IMG/VR virus record: IMGVR_UViG_3300032308_001684
Coordinates: 1 to 64,000 of that record
Direction: 5' to 3' (one strand)
Source: a virus
Length of the DNA stretch: 64,000 nt
The translations under genes and the position numbers were made by a program. Each line of letters begins with the position of its first letter. The first letter of the stretch is position 1. Shown here one piece after another: positions 58,649-64,000 of this stretch. Below the pieces are notes generated by a model. That model was given only the letters and a program-made list of their open reading frames with translations, had not been told where the DNA came from and ran no database searches.

Positions 58649-58725
58649 TGGTGGGCCCACCAGGACTTGAACCTGGGACCAAAGGATTATGAGTCCTCTG
58701 CTCTAACCAACTGAGCTATAGGCCC
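58649..58725 (-). tRNA. tRNA-Ile2(CAT), lysidine type
   Basis: GGGCCTA/TGGGCCC acceptor, anticodon loop CTCATAA, D arm AGCTCAGTTGGTTAGAGC, T loop TTCAAGT, CCA encoded. The body is very like bacterial tRNA-Ile2, so the C34 is probably modified to read AUA. It lies far from the main array with its own promoter. Confidence 0.85.
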
Positions 58726-58733
58726 ATGTGTAT

Positions 58734-58762
58734 ATTGTAGCAGACTAGAGATTATTTGTCAA
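58734..58762 (-). promoter_or_regulatory. Sigma70 promoter TTGACA-17-TACAAT for tRNA-Ile2
   Basis: Perfect TTGACA (58762-58757), 17-nt spacer, TACAAT (58739-58734), 9 nt before tRNA-Ile2. Confidence 0.85.
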
Positions 58763-58770
58763 CAAAAAAA

Positions 58771-58790
58771 TAGGACCCAATTGGGTCCTA
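58771..58790 (-). terminator. Palindromic rho-independent terminator
   Basis: TAGGACCCAATTGGGTCCTA is a perfect 20-nt palindrome followed by seven T on the - strand; the next -35 box starts 8 nt later. It ends the GT4 gene. Confidence 0.88.
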
Positions 58791-58831
58791 TACTGGTAAC
58801 TTATCCTATTTTACGCCACCAGCCGGGCGAG

Positions 58832-59824
58832 TTACTTTACTAGGTTATCTCTAAAGATTTCCCATGCTCTTTCCCATGTCCAGCGTTGGCTCCCTTGGGC
58901 CACTAGATTTCGATCCATGAGCAGACACTGATCCACAGCCGTGCGCAGGTTGGGTACCATGTATCCGGTTATGCCTTGATCAATGACATCTTCTGGACCT
59001 TGCACAGGGTAAGCCGCCACTGGTGTGCCACAGGCCATGGCTTCAATCATCACAATACCAAATGTTTCCCAACAGCTGGGAAATACAAATACGTCGGCCA
59101 TGCGATAGTAATCAGCAAGATCCTTGCCTGTTTTGAATCCTACAAATTCTACATCAGGATACTGTTGCTGATATTGTTCACGCATGGGGCCATCTCCGAC
59201 CATGATCTTGCGGGCACCAGGGTAATCTAATGAAAAAAAGTCTTCCAAGTTCTTTTCTTTACTCACACGACTCACGCACAATAGCATGGGATTTTGATTA
59301 GGACCTCGAGGGTTAGGATAAAATACATCACGATCAACACCACGAGTCCACGAAATAACTTCTCCATCAAACCCATGTGCCTGCAACTCTGCAACCATTG
59401 TGTCAGTGGTAGTCAACACTCTACCTGAGTGCTTGTGAAACCAGCGTACTAGAGGCCAAGTAAGAGCCTCAGGGATTCCAAATAAGGCTCTAAGTCCTTC
59501 AGGGAACTTAGTATGATAAGCAGTATTGTAGCGAATACCATGTTTTGAAAGATATTTTCTAGCAGACAGACCAACAGGACCCTCTGTGGCGATATGGTAA
59601 TAATCCGCACCGATCTCCTCAATCTTCTGGCCCATCGCCCTGGGATAGGCAATCTTGACTTCGTTGTAGCCAGGACAATCAAAGTGGCGGAAGTCCCCGG
59701 GAGTAATGTAAACAACGCGATAACCATCCAGAACCGCACAAGCCTCAATGTTTTTGTAAGTTGTAACCACGCCATTGATCTGCTCCGGTAAGTTATCAGT
59801 TATTATCAATATCTTCTTTGTCAT
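58832..59824 (-). CDS. GT4-family glycosyltransferase (GT-B fold)
   Basis: 330 aa from the ATG at 59824 (MTKKILIITDNLPEQINGVV); longer starts run deeper into the next gene. LCVSRVSKEKNLEDFF (~200) and ETFGIVMIEAMACGTPVAA (~270) are the donor-binding GT4 blocks. It resembles mannosyl/glucosyl lipid transferases found next to LpxH-like phosphoesterases, as here (29-nt overlap). Acceptor unknown. Confidence 0.85.
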   Translation of the reverse strand: MTKKILIITDNLPEQINGVVTTYKNIEACAVLDGYRVVYITPGDFRHFDCPGYNEVKIAYPRAMGQKIEEIGADYYHIATEGPVGLSARKYLSKHGIRYNTAYHTKFPEGLRALFGIPEALTWPLVRWFHKHSGRVLTTTDTMVAELQAHGFDGEVISWTRGVDRDVFYPNPRGPNQNPMLLCVSRVSKEKNLEDFFSLDYPGARKIMVGDGPMREQYQQQYPDVEFVGFKTGKDLADYYRMADVFVFPSCWETFGIVMIEAMACGTPVAAYPVQGPEDVIDQGITGYMVPNLRTAVDQCLLMDRNLVAQGSQRWTWERAWEIFRDNLVK

Positions 59825-60572
59825 TCTGTTTAGTCCATGTAACAATTTCCCATGTACCATCATGATGTTCTACCAATGCAGTACAGCTTTCAACCCAGTC
59901 TCCGTCATTCATGTATGTGACGCCGTCTATGATTTTAATTTCAGCATGATGAATATGTCCACATATGACACCATCGTAGCCACGTTTTTTGCAGTATCCT
60001 GCTAGATTCTTTTCGAATTGAAACATAAAGTCGCTGGCCTTCTTGACTCTGTGCTTGAGATACTTGCTAAGACTCCAGTATCCAAAGCCCAGTTTATGAC
60101 GTATCCAATTGAACTTGCTGTTCCAGGATAACACTAGGTCGTACAGTTTGTCGCCCAAAAATGCCAGCCACGGAGCAAGACGAGTAATACCGTCGAATAA
60201 ATCACCATGTGTGACCAAATAGTGTCGACCATCGGCGCCTATGTGTTCGGTCTGATTTTGTATTTCAATTAGACCAAATGAAAAACCATAGGGTATCATT
60301 GGCCTTAAAAACTCATCATGATTGCCTGCTACGTAGATTACTCGTGTGCCACGTTTGGCATGTCCAAGTATACGGCGGACAACATTGGTGTGGCTTTGTT
60401 TCCAACGCCACTTGTTTTGTTGTATCTTCCACGCATCGATGATATCTCCTACAAGATACAGTGTGTCGCAGGTGTTGTGTTTGAGAAAGTTGTTGAGCTT
60501 GTCTGCTTGACAGTCTCTAGTACCAAGATGCACATCAGAAATAAAGATAGATCTGTAGATTTTTTCTGGCAT
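59796..60572 (-). CDS. UDP-2,3-diacylglucosamine diphosphatase-like phosphoesterase
   Basis: 258 aa. SDVHLGTRDC, GDIIDAW, GNHDE, THGDLFD and GHIHHAE are the five metallophosphoesterase motifs in order. The length and the LpxH-like extra helices fit the family. A TAAATA box lies 5 nt before its ATG. In bacteria it cleaves a UDP-sugar lipid in lipid A synthesis; the phage substrate is unknown. Confidence 0.8.
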   Translation of the reverse strand: MPEKIYRSIFISDVHLGTRDCQADKLNNFLKHNTCDTLYLVGDIIDAWKIQQNKWRWKQSHTNVVRRILGHAKRGTRVIYVAGNHDEFLRPMIPYGFSFGLIEIQNQTEHIGADGRHYLVTHGDLFDGITRLAPWLAFLGDKLYDLVLSWNSKFNWIRHKLGFGYWSLSKYLKHRVKKASDFMFQFEKNLAGYCKKRGYDGVICGHIHHAEIKIIDGVTYMNDGDWVESCTALVEHHDGTWEIVTWTKQNDKEDIDNN

Positions 60573-60577
60573 GCACT

Positions 60578-60584
60578 TATTTAC
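60578..60584 (-). promoter_or_regulatory. T4-late-like box GTAAATA, 5 nt before ATG
   Basis: GTAAATA then AGTGC then ATG at 60572, in intergenic DNA. Confidence 0.55.
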
Positions 60585-60628
60585 TGCGATGCCAGAAAAA
60601 GTTTATGACTGTTGTGTTACAGTCTATG

Positions 60629-60787
60629 TTAGACGTTTACCAGCGTCCATTTGGTTGTAAATGGTTTGCCTTCGGCCTTGTGTTTCGCAATCTTGCGGAA
60701 TTCTTCTTGTTGAAGTTTTGCAATCTTTTTGGCATCGTGGTCGACGCAAGCCTTGTACAGTTCAACTAGTAGTTTACTCTGTTTCAT
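60629..60787 (-). CDS. Small basic phage protein, 52 aa
   Basis: ATG at 60787 with AGGAGG 9 nt upstream; a longer frame from 60928 is rejected. [20 protein letters not shown], a [11 protein letters not shown] helix and TTKWTLVNV. It has a late-type box and a strong SD, so probably an abundant late protein. Unknown function. Confidence 0.65.
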   Translation of the reverse strand: MKQSKLLVELYKACVDHDAKKIAKLQQEEFRKIAKHKAEGKPFTTKWTLVNV

Positions 60788-60807
60788 GGTTGTGTCCTCC
60801 TGACAAA

Positions 60808-60815
60808 TATTTATG
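60808..60815 (-). promoter_or_regulatory. T4-late-like box CATAAATA, with leader and SD
   Basis: CATAAATA is 20 nt before the ATG at 60787, with AGGAGG between, so this mRNA would have a normal leader, unlike the N5 group. Confidence 0.5.
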
Positions 60816-60830
60816 TAAAAATTTCTTTTA

Positions 60831-61034
60831 CTATCTGTCTGTGCCGTTGATCTTTTGTTGCCGTGTGATTTTTTCAAAATCCTCACCGCATTCTTTGGAA
60901 CAAAATGCACCTGGGGTCGGCTCTTCACAGACCAGGCAGTACCCAGTGAGAGCTGGTACCTTGGGTCTACGGTTTAGGTTTGCTTGTAGCCAAAGTTCGG
61001 TTGCGGCATCTGCATCATCAAATAAATCACTCAT
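60831..61034 (-). CDS. Small zinc-ribbon-like protein, 67 aa
   Basis: [18 protein letters not shown] near residues 33-50 gives a four-Cys zinc-binding site. The N-terminus is acidic ([15 protein letters not shown]). It overlaps the next gene by 8 nt. Similar treble-clef/ribbon proteins occur in T4-like phages; role unknown. Confidence 0.7.
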   Translation of the reverse strand: MSDLFDDADAATELWLQANLNRRPKVPALTGYCLVCEEPTPGAFCSKECGEDFEKITRQQKINGTDR

Positions 61035-61308
61035 CAGTTTTTAGTCCATTACTTTTTCGGTCAGTGGGTGTGTCAATGTCTTGAAACAGTCGTTTTTCTT
61101 GCACTGTGGGCTCTTTGAAAAACTTTCTAGGATTACCACACATGGCACAGTTGGGATCGCCGCAGGTTGTGGCATGAACTTTGGCTAGTCTATGTTCTGG
61201 ACCTGTTGGAAATCCATGGGCCTTGGCAATCTTAGATTGTTTTTTAATAGCATTGTCATCCTTTAACAAACGCCGTGAATGCTTGATTTTATCTTCGTCT
61301 TTGCTCAT
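61027..61308 (-). CDS. Conserved phage protein with Cys motif, 93 aa
   Basis: Start at the ATG at 61308, 5 nt after a TAAATA box; the longer frame from 61374 is rejected. MSKDEDKIKHSRRLLKDDN, then TTCGDPNCAMCGNPRK (three Cys, possible zinc or metal site near residue 50). I recall it from T4-like cyanophages. Function unknown. Confidence 0.65.
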   Translation of the reverse strand: MSKDEDKIKHSRRLLKDDNAIKKQSKIAKAHGFPTGPEHRLAKVHATTCGDPNCAMCGNPRKFFKEPTVQEKRLFQDIDTPTDRKSNGLKTDE

Positions 61309-61313
61309 ACCAA

Positions 61314-61320
61314 TATTTAA
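61314..61320 (-). promoter_or_regulatory. T4-late-like box TTAAATA, 5 nt before ATG
   Basis: TTAAATA then TTGGT then ATG at 61308, in intergenic DNA. It sets the start of the 61027 gene. Confidence 0.6.
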
Positions 61321-61334
61321 CCTCCTGTCATAAT

Positions 61335-61607
61335 TTACAAGATTTCCAGCTCTCGAGCTTGTAGTTTGATCCATGTTAGCTCCTTGGGCCGGATTTTTTC
61401 ATGAGTGTCTCGTCCGTGTTGTCTTACAAGCACAGCACCATTGGCATTTTCCAACCATATACGAGTGGCATGCTCATAGCATTGTCCGTGCAAAGTACGC
61501 TGATACTGAGTACTGTATTCTGGATGATACCCACGCTGGATAGCATATCGTGTGGGTTGGTCAAACATCTTTATTCCCTGAGGAAACTCGTAATAATAAT
61601 CAATCAT
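61335..61607 (-). CDS. Unknown phage protein, 90 aa
   Basis: MIDYYYEFPQGIKMFDQPTR..., with ARIWLENANGAVLVRQHGRD-like central sequence. It overlaps the gene before by 8 nt. No motif recognised. Confidence 0.6.
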   Translation of the reverse strand: MIDYYYEFPQGIKMFDQPTRYAIQRGYHPEYSTQYQRTLHGQCYEHATRIWLENANGAVLVRQHGRDTHEKIRPKELTWIKLQARELEIL

Positions 61608-61851
61608 GCTTACTCCATCTCAATGCAAACAACATGGCATCATGCGGGTTTTCAAAACGAAAAGCAAATCCTTCTGTTGATTTCCAACCGTGTAAATGAT
61701 AACATTTTCCAGGAGTTTTGTCAAGCCATTTGATTATATTGTTAGGAGCATGGTCTGCATTCTCCAGCATGGTCTGCCAAGAAACCACTATTTCTGTCCA
61801 ATCTTCAGGAGGTGGCCATGTTTCAATCTGTGTCACGTAGTTGATCTGCAA
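61600..61851 (-). CDS. Small phage protein with C-terminal PHDA motif, 83 aa
   Basis: MQINYVTQIETWPPPEDWTE..., ending FAFRFENPHDAMLFALRWSK. The ending matches the 32839 protein. Tryptophan-rich. It overlaps neighbours on both sides. Function unknown. Confidence 0.6.
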   Translation of the reverse strand: MQINYVTQIETWPPPEDWTEIVVSWQTMLENADHAPNNIIKWLDKTPGKCYHLHGWKSTEGFAFRFENPHDAMLFALRWSKHD

Positions 61852-62098
61852 ACTTGATCAGGAACCAGCTTCGAGCTGACTCATTGTAAAAGTCTAGCAC
61901 AGTGTATTCTTGATAGAATCCATAGGCTTGTCCGTTTTCTCTCTTACCTGTTTCTACCCACTGTTTGTGATAACGCTGAGTAAATCCTAACACCCGACGC
62001 ATCTTGCTTCTAATCAGCAGAACGCTGGGTTCATTGAGATACTCTTGTGTGAGTACCAACATGATGTCCTGCCACACTTGATGTGGCATTGTGATCAT
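61823..62098 (-). CDS. Unknown phage protein, 91 aa
   Basis: Start taken at the ATG at 62098, which overlaps the upstream stop (ATGA). MITMPHQVWQDIMLVLTQEY, a basic middle and YTVLDFYNESARSWFLIKFAD at the end, loosely like the PHDA proteins. Function unknown. Confidence 0.6.
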   Translation of the reverse strand: MITMPHQVWQDIMLVLTQEYLNEPSVLLIRSKMRRVLGFTQRYHKQWVETGKRENGQAYGFYQEYTVLDFYNESARSWFLIKFADQLRDTD

Positions 62099-62550
62099 GC
62101 CGTTTGTTTTTTTGATAGTTCGCATACCAGTAAAAAATGATCATAGGCTCGGCGAACACTTTCGTGTTCCATGAGTTTGTCTGCTTCTGCAATCATGGCC
62201 TGCACACCTGCTTCTGCACAGTCGTGAACACTGAGTCCTCTGAGAGTGGTAAGCTCGTCACCAAATGCTTCTGCCAACTCCTCCCAGGCCTTTTTCTGTC
62301 GTGGGGTCAATGGTATACGTTGCGGGCGCAGTTCACTGGCACGGCTGATGGCACGGCAAATGGCATCTTCGGCCACTCGCCCAGCCGCAATCATGGGAGC
62401 CAATGCAGGATCGATGTTGAAACGTCGACTTTGCCCACCCGGGTAACACATCACAAGATGTGTGCCCTTGGGAAAACTGTCTATGGCTTCGTTGCTGTAT
62501 TCAGCAACAGGCTCATATCTACGTCCAACTTTTTTGTATAATGTGGTCAT
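62095..62550 (-). CDS. Conserved T4-like phage protein, 151 aa
   Basis: Start at the ATG at 62550 (ATGA with the upstream stop); a longer start at 62571 is less likely. MTTLYKKVGRRYEPVAEYS, KGTHLVMCYPGGQSRRFNID and ASELRPQRIPLTPRQKKAW blocks are ones that I recall from marine T4-like phages. No known function. Confidence 0.7.
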   Translation of the reverse strand: MTTLYKKVGRRYEPVAEYSNEAIDSFPKGTHLVMCYPGGQSRRFNIDPALAPMIAAGRVAEDAICRAISRASELRPQRIPLTPRQKKAWEELAEAFGDELTTLRGLSVHDCAEAGVQAMIAEADKLMEHESVRRAYDHFLLVCELSKKQTA

Positions 62551-62750
62551 GGTCGATTCAGCTGACTCCATGTTAAGAATTCTTTCATAGCATTATACAC
62601 TATTTCAGCTTCTCTGTCATCCTGTTCAACCTTGACACCACGTACCCAAAAGCCGTCAGGACCTATTCGTAGCATTTCTTCACTGCCTGCCAGGCAGGTT
62701 ATGGTGTTGGGTTGATTAGAACTCTGTAGAGTGTATTCTTCTTGATTCAC
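62547..62750 (-). CDS. Conserved small phage protein, 67 aa
   Basis: MNQEEYTLQSSNQPNTITCL, EEMLRIGPDGFWVRG and a helical C-terminus. The 'DGFWVRGxKV' block is familiar from cyanophage hypotheticals. It is coupled to the next gene by ATGA. Unknown function. Confidence 0.65.
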   Translation of the reverse strand: MNQEEYTLQSSNQPNTITCLAGSEEMLRIGPDGFWVRGVKVEQDDREAEIVYNAMKEFLTWSQLNRP

Positions 62751-62753
62751 TAT

Positions 62754-62876
62754 TCAACTCCGAGGTAGGTCGTACAATATTCGCCACACAGTGTCAGTGA
62801 GTTTATACATTCCAAAACGCTTGCCGCTAGGAAATCTTTTACCATCATTCAAATAATACAATAATTTAGGTTTCAT
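62754..62876 (-). CDS. Small phage protein, 40 aa
   Basis: ATG at 62876 overlaps a TGA (ATGA) that ends an in-frame relic coding KQHFGVEE. MKPKLLYYLNDGKRFPSGKR, then FGMYKLTDTVWRILYDLPRS. Basic and aromatic. Function unknown. Confidence 0.55.
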   Translation of the reverse strand: MKPKLLYYLNDGKRFPSGKRFGMYKLTDTVWRILYDLPRS

Positions 62877-62929
62877 TCTTCAACTCCAAAATGTTGTTTA
62901 ATCTCATCTCTGATTTGTTTCAATGATCC
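62873..62929 (-). pseudogene. C-terminal relic of an MNERIR...HFGVEE family gene
   Basis: In a different frame from the 62904 gene, the - strand reads GSLKQIRDEIKQHFGVEE then TGA at 62873. This is the usual C-terminus of the family seen intact at 63271 (IREHFGVES). Its N-terminus (MNERIRELAEKA) lies at 63158 in the frame of the 62904 gene. Confidence 0.5.
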
Positions 62930-63158
62930 TGCCGTAGTACACAGCCTGCAACTCTTCACCTTTTTGCTTTGCTCGACCGTTACGAATGTCTACCCAAGTC
63001 AGTGCATTAAAATGTGATTCAAACTCTTTTTCTTCCTTGACCTTTGTCAAGTTAGGTTCACCCAGTTCTACGGGGTGAACATAAACGATGTGAACATATC
63101 GGGTCATTGTTAACTCCTTGTTTGCTTTTTCAGCAAGTTCTCGAATTCGTTCGTTCAT
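62904..63158 (-). CDS. Small phage protein, 84 aa (or 67 aa from an internal ATG)
   Basis: Starts MNERIRELAEKANKELT at 63158, coupled by ATGA to the gene before. AAGGAG lies 8 nt before an internal ATG at 63107 (MTRYVHIVYVHPVELGEPN), which may be the true start. The first 16 residues look like the start of the MNERIR family, the rest does not. Function unknown. Confidence 0.55.
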   Translation of the reverse strand: MNERIRELAEKANKELTMTRYVHIVYVHPVELGEPNLTKVKEEKEFESHFNALTWVDIRNGRAKQKGEELQAVYYGRIIETNQR

Positions 63159-63274
63159 AAAAACCATTCCCGGATGTGCCAAACCGCAATGGCAACAATA
63201 TTAAACCATAAAGCAAACAACGCCGTATAGAGATATATCATAGCCCAGCGTCCTGCTCGTTCTCCTTCGGTCAT
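63155..63274 (-). CDS. Small membrane protein, 39 aa
   Basis: ATG at 63274 and TGA at 63155 both overlap neighbours as ATGA. MTEGERAGRWAMIYLYTALF, then a hydrophobic stretch and HIREWFL. One transmembrane segment. Function unknown. Confidence 0.6.
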   Translation of the reverse strand: MTEGERAGRWAMIYLYTALFALWFNIVAIAVWHIREWFL

Positions 63275-63477
63275 GATTCAACTCCAAAATGTTCTCGAAT
63301 CAAATCACCCTGTGTCCCACCACCTTCAGCAAGTATCCAATCAACTCGGCCGGCACATTCTCGAACAATCAACTCGGCAAACTTTTCCAAAGAAGCTTCC
63401 CATTTAGCTCGATCCAGGCCAAGAGCATACACATCGATATGGCTTTCTCTTTCAAATGTTCTAATACGTTCGTTCAT
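63271..63477 (-). CDS. MNERIR...HFGVE-family small phage protein, 68 aa
   Basis: Start at the ATG at 63477 (TAATG with the upstream stop); a longer frame from 63531 is rejected. MNERIRTFERESH, FAELIVRECAG and a C-terminal IREHFGVES. This family is common and variable in T4-like phage genomes. Function unknown. Confidence 0.65.
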   Translation of the reverse strand: MNERIRTFERESHIDVYALGLDRAKWEASLEKFAELIVRECAGRVDWILAEGGGTQGDLIREHFGVES

Positions 63478-63995
63478 TACCAAGATCCTGGCCAAGCACA
63501 ATAGCGATTGATTGCTGTATAAGCAGAACACATCTTTTTGGCCATGTCACTCTTGTGACGTCGACTCCAATAGCGATCAGCAATCTTGACAAGATCTTCT
63601 AGATCTTCTCTAGAGCCAGACCATTTGATATTGGCCACAGCAAGAGGTCGTCCGCGCCAGGCCGCAAAGCCATGATCCCAAATGCGCTGTATAATATCCT
63701 GACGATTGGTCAGTCTGGTGCCAGTGGCCAAGTCATAGATGCCGTGTGTTTTGCGTGTGGCAAAAGCACGACGCCAAGTTCTAAAACTGTGACAAAAACT
63801 CTGCCCAGAGTCTTGTACAGCAAAATCTAGATTTTTAGATTCCAACCATTCTTGATATTGTTGAGTCCACTCCGTGGGCAAAAGGTCTTGTTCTATACCA
63901 TTGGTGTCATCATTGGCTAGGTATTGGATTTTGTTTGCATGCAGAACAAGATGAGTAGCACTGTGCTTCTTGCCCAAGCTCAGCAAGAAATCCAA
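63477..63995 (-). CDS. Unknown phage protein, at window edge (possibly partial)
   Basis: 172 aa are visible from a TTG at the right edge, so the true start may lie outside. Contains RTWRRAFATRKTHGIYD and LAVANIKWSGSREDLEDL, and a Tyr/Trp-rich end. It overlaps the MNERIR gene as TAATG. No motif recognised. Confidence 0.55.
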   Translation of the reverse strand: MDFLLSLGKKHSATHLVLHANKIQYLANDDTNGIEQDLLPTEWTQQYQEWLESKNLDFAVQDSGQSFCHSFRTWRRAFATRKTHGIYDLATGTRLTNRQDIIQRIWDHGFAAWRGRPLAVANIKWSGSREDLEDLVKIADRYWSRRHKSDMAKKMCSAYTAINRYCAWPGSW

Positions 63996-64000
63996 ATTGT

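Noticed and set aside
1-64000. CRISPR array, insertion sequence or integrase/att site
   Set aside because: No regularly spaced direct repeats, transposase or integrase motifs were seen.

Overview
The window is most likely part of a large T4-like (myovirus-type) phage genome with a Gram-negative, probably betaproteobacterial (Burkholderiales-like) host. The evidence for a phage is a run of virion/tail-fibre genes at the left end, many tiny translationally coupled genes of the kind seen in T4-like cyanophages and SAR11 phages, a ThyX thymidylate synthase, a MoxR ATPase/VWA pair, a tRNA set covering all 20 amino acids, and T4-late-promoter-like TAAATA boxes. The host guess rests on a Burkholderiales-type porin, Bug/TctC binding proteins, a BPSL0761-like protein and a permuted tmRNA with an ANDExxALAA-type tag. 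This is read from sequence and family memory only; no database search was run.

Layout. (1) 1-3770, + strand: virion/tail genes closed by a terminator. (2) 3800-20835, + strand: a tightly overlapping operon of GT-A-like glycosyltransferases, TEK-motif (GT10-like) glycosyltransferases, five radical SAM proteins with an N-terminal Cys cluster, a UDP-glucuronate decarboxylase-like enzyme, an SGNH protein and a carbamoyltransferase. (3) 20832-28719, mostly - strand: an AGAT-like amidinotransferase, two more TEK glycosyltransferases, a three-repeat protein on the + strand, a PLP aminotransferase, an epimerase and an SGNH protein. (4) 28735-36747, - strand: thyX, small conserved phage genes, VWA-metalloprotease-like and MoxR genes, a PP-loop protein and a 2OG-Fe(II) oxygenase. 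(5) 36749-40177: a TctC/TctA transporter pair and an outer-membrane porin. (6) 40277-43919: small phage genes ending in an RNA polymerase omega subunit. (7) 43925-50090: a tRNA array interrupted by two large gene-free blocks that look like structured RNA, a circularly permuted two-piece tmRNA and a few proteins. (8) 50194-57165: a TRAP-type binding protein without a signal peptide, a second TctC, a second PP-loop protein, an ADP-heptose set (HldD-like, cupin, HldA-like, HldC-like), AhpD and AhpC. (9) 57302-63995: small phage genes, a tRNA-Ile2, a GT4 glycosyltransferase and an LpxH-like phosphoesterase.

How it fits together. Regions 2, 3 and part of 8 form a large sugar-activation, transfer and decoration inventory (UDP-pentose, ADP-heptose, amino, guanidino and carbamoyl chemistry, plus radical SAM enzymes) that could modify a virion or host-surface glycan. 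Regions 5 and 8 supply envelope and uptake proteins rarely expected in a phage. Region 7 supplies translation resources: tRNAs, tmRNA and possible giant RNAs. Transcription units on the - strand are punctuated by compact units of a terminator followed at once by a strong sigma70-type promoter with a 17-nt spacer. A separate set of genes carries TAAATA boxes exactly 5 nt before ATG, predicting leaderless late mRNAs.
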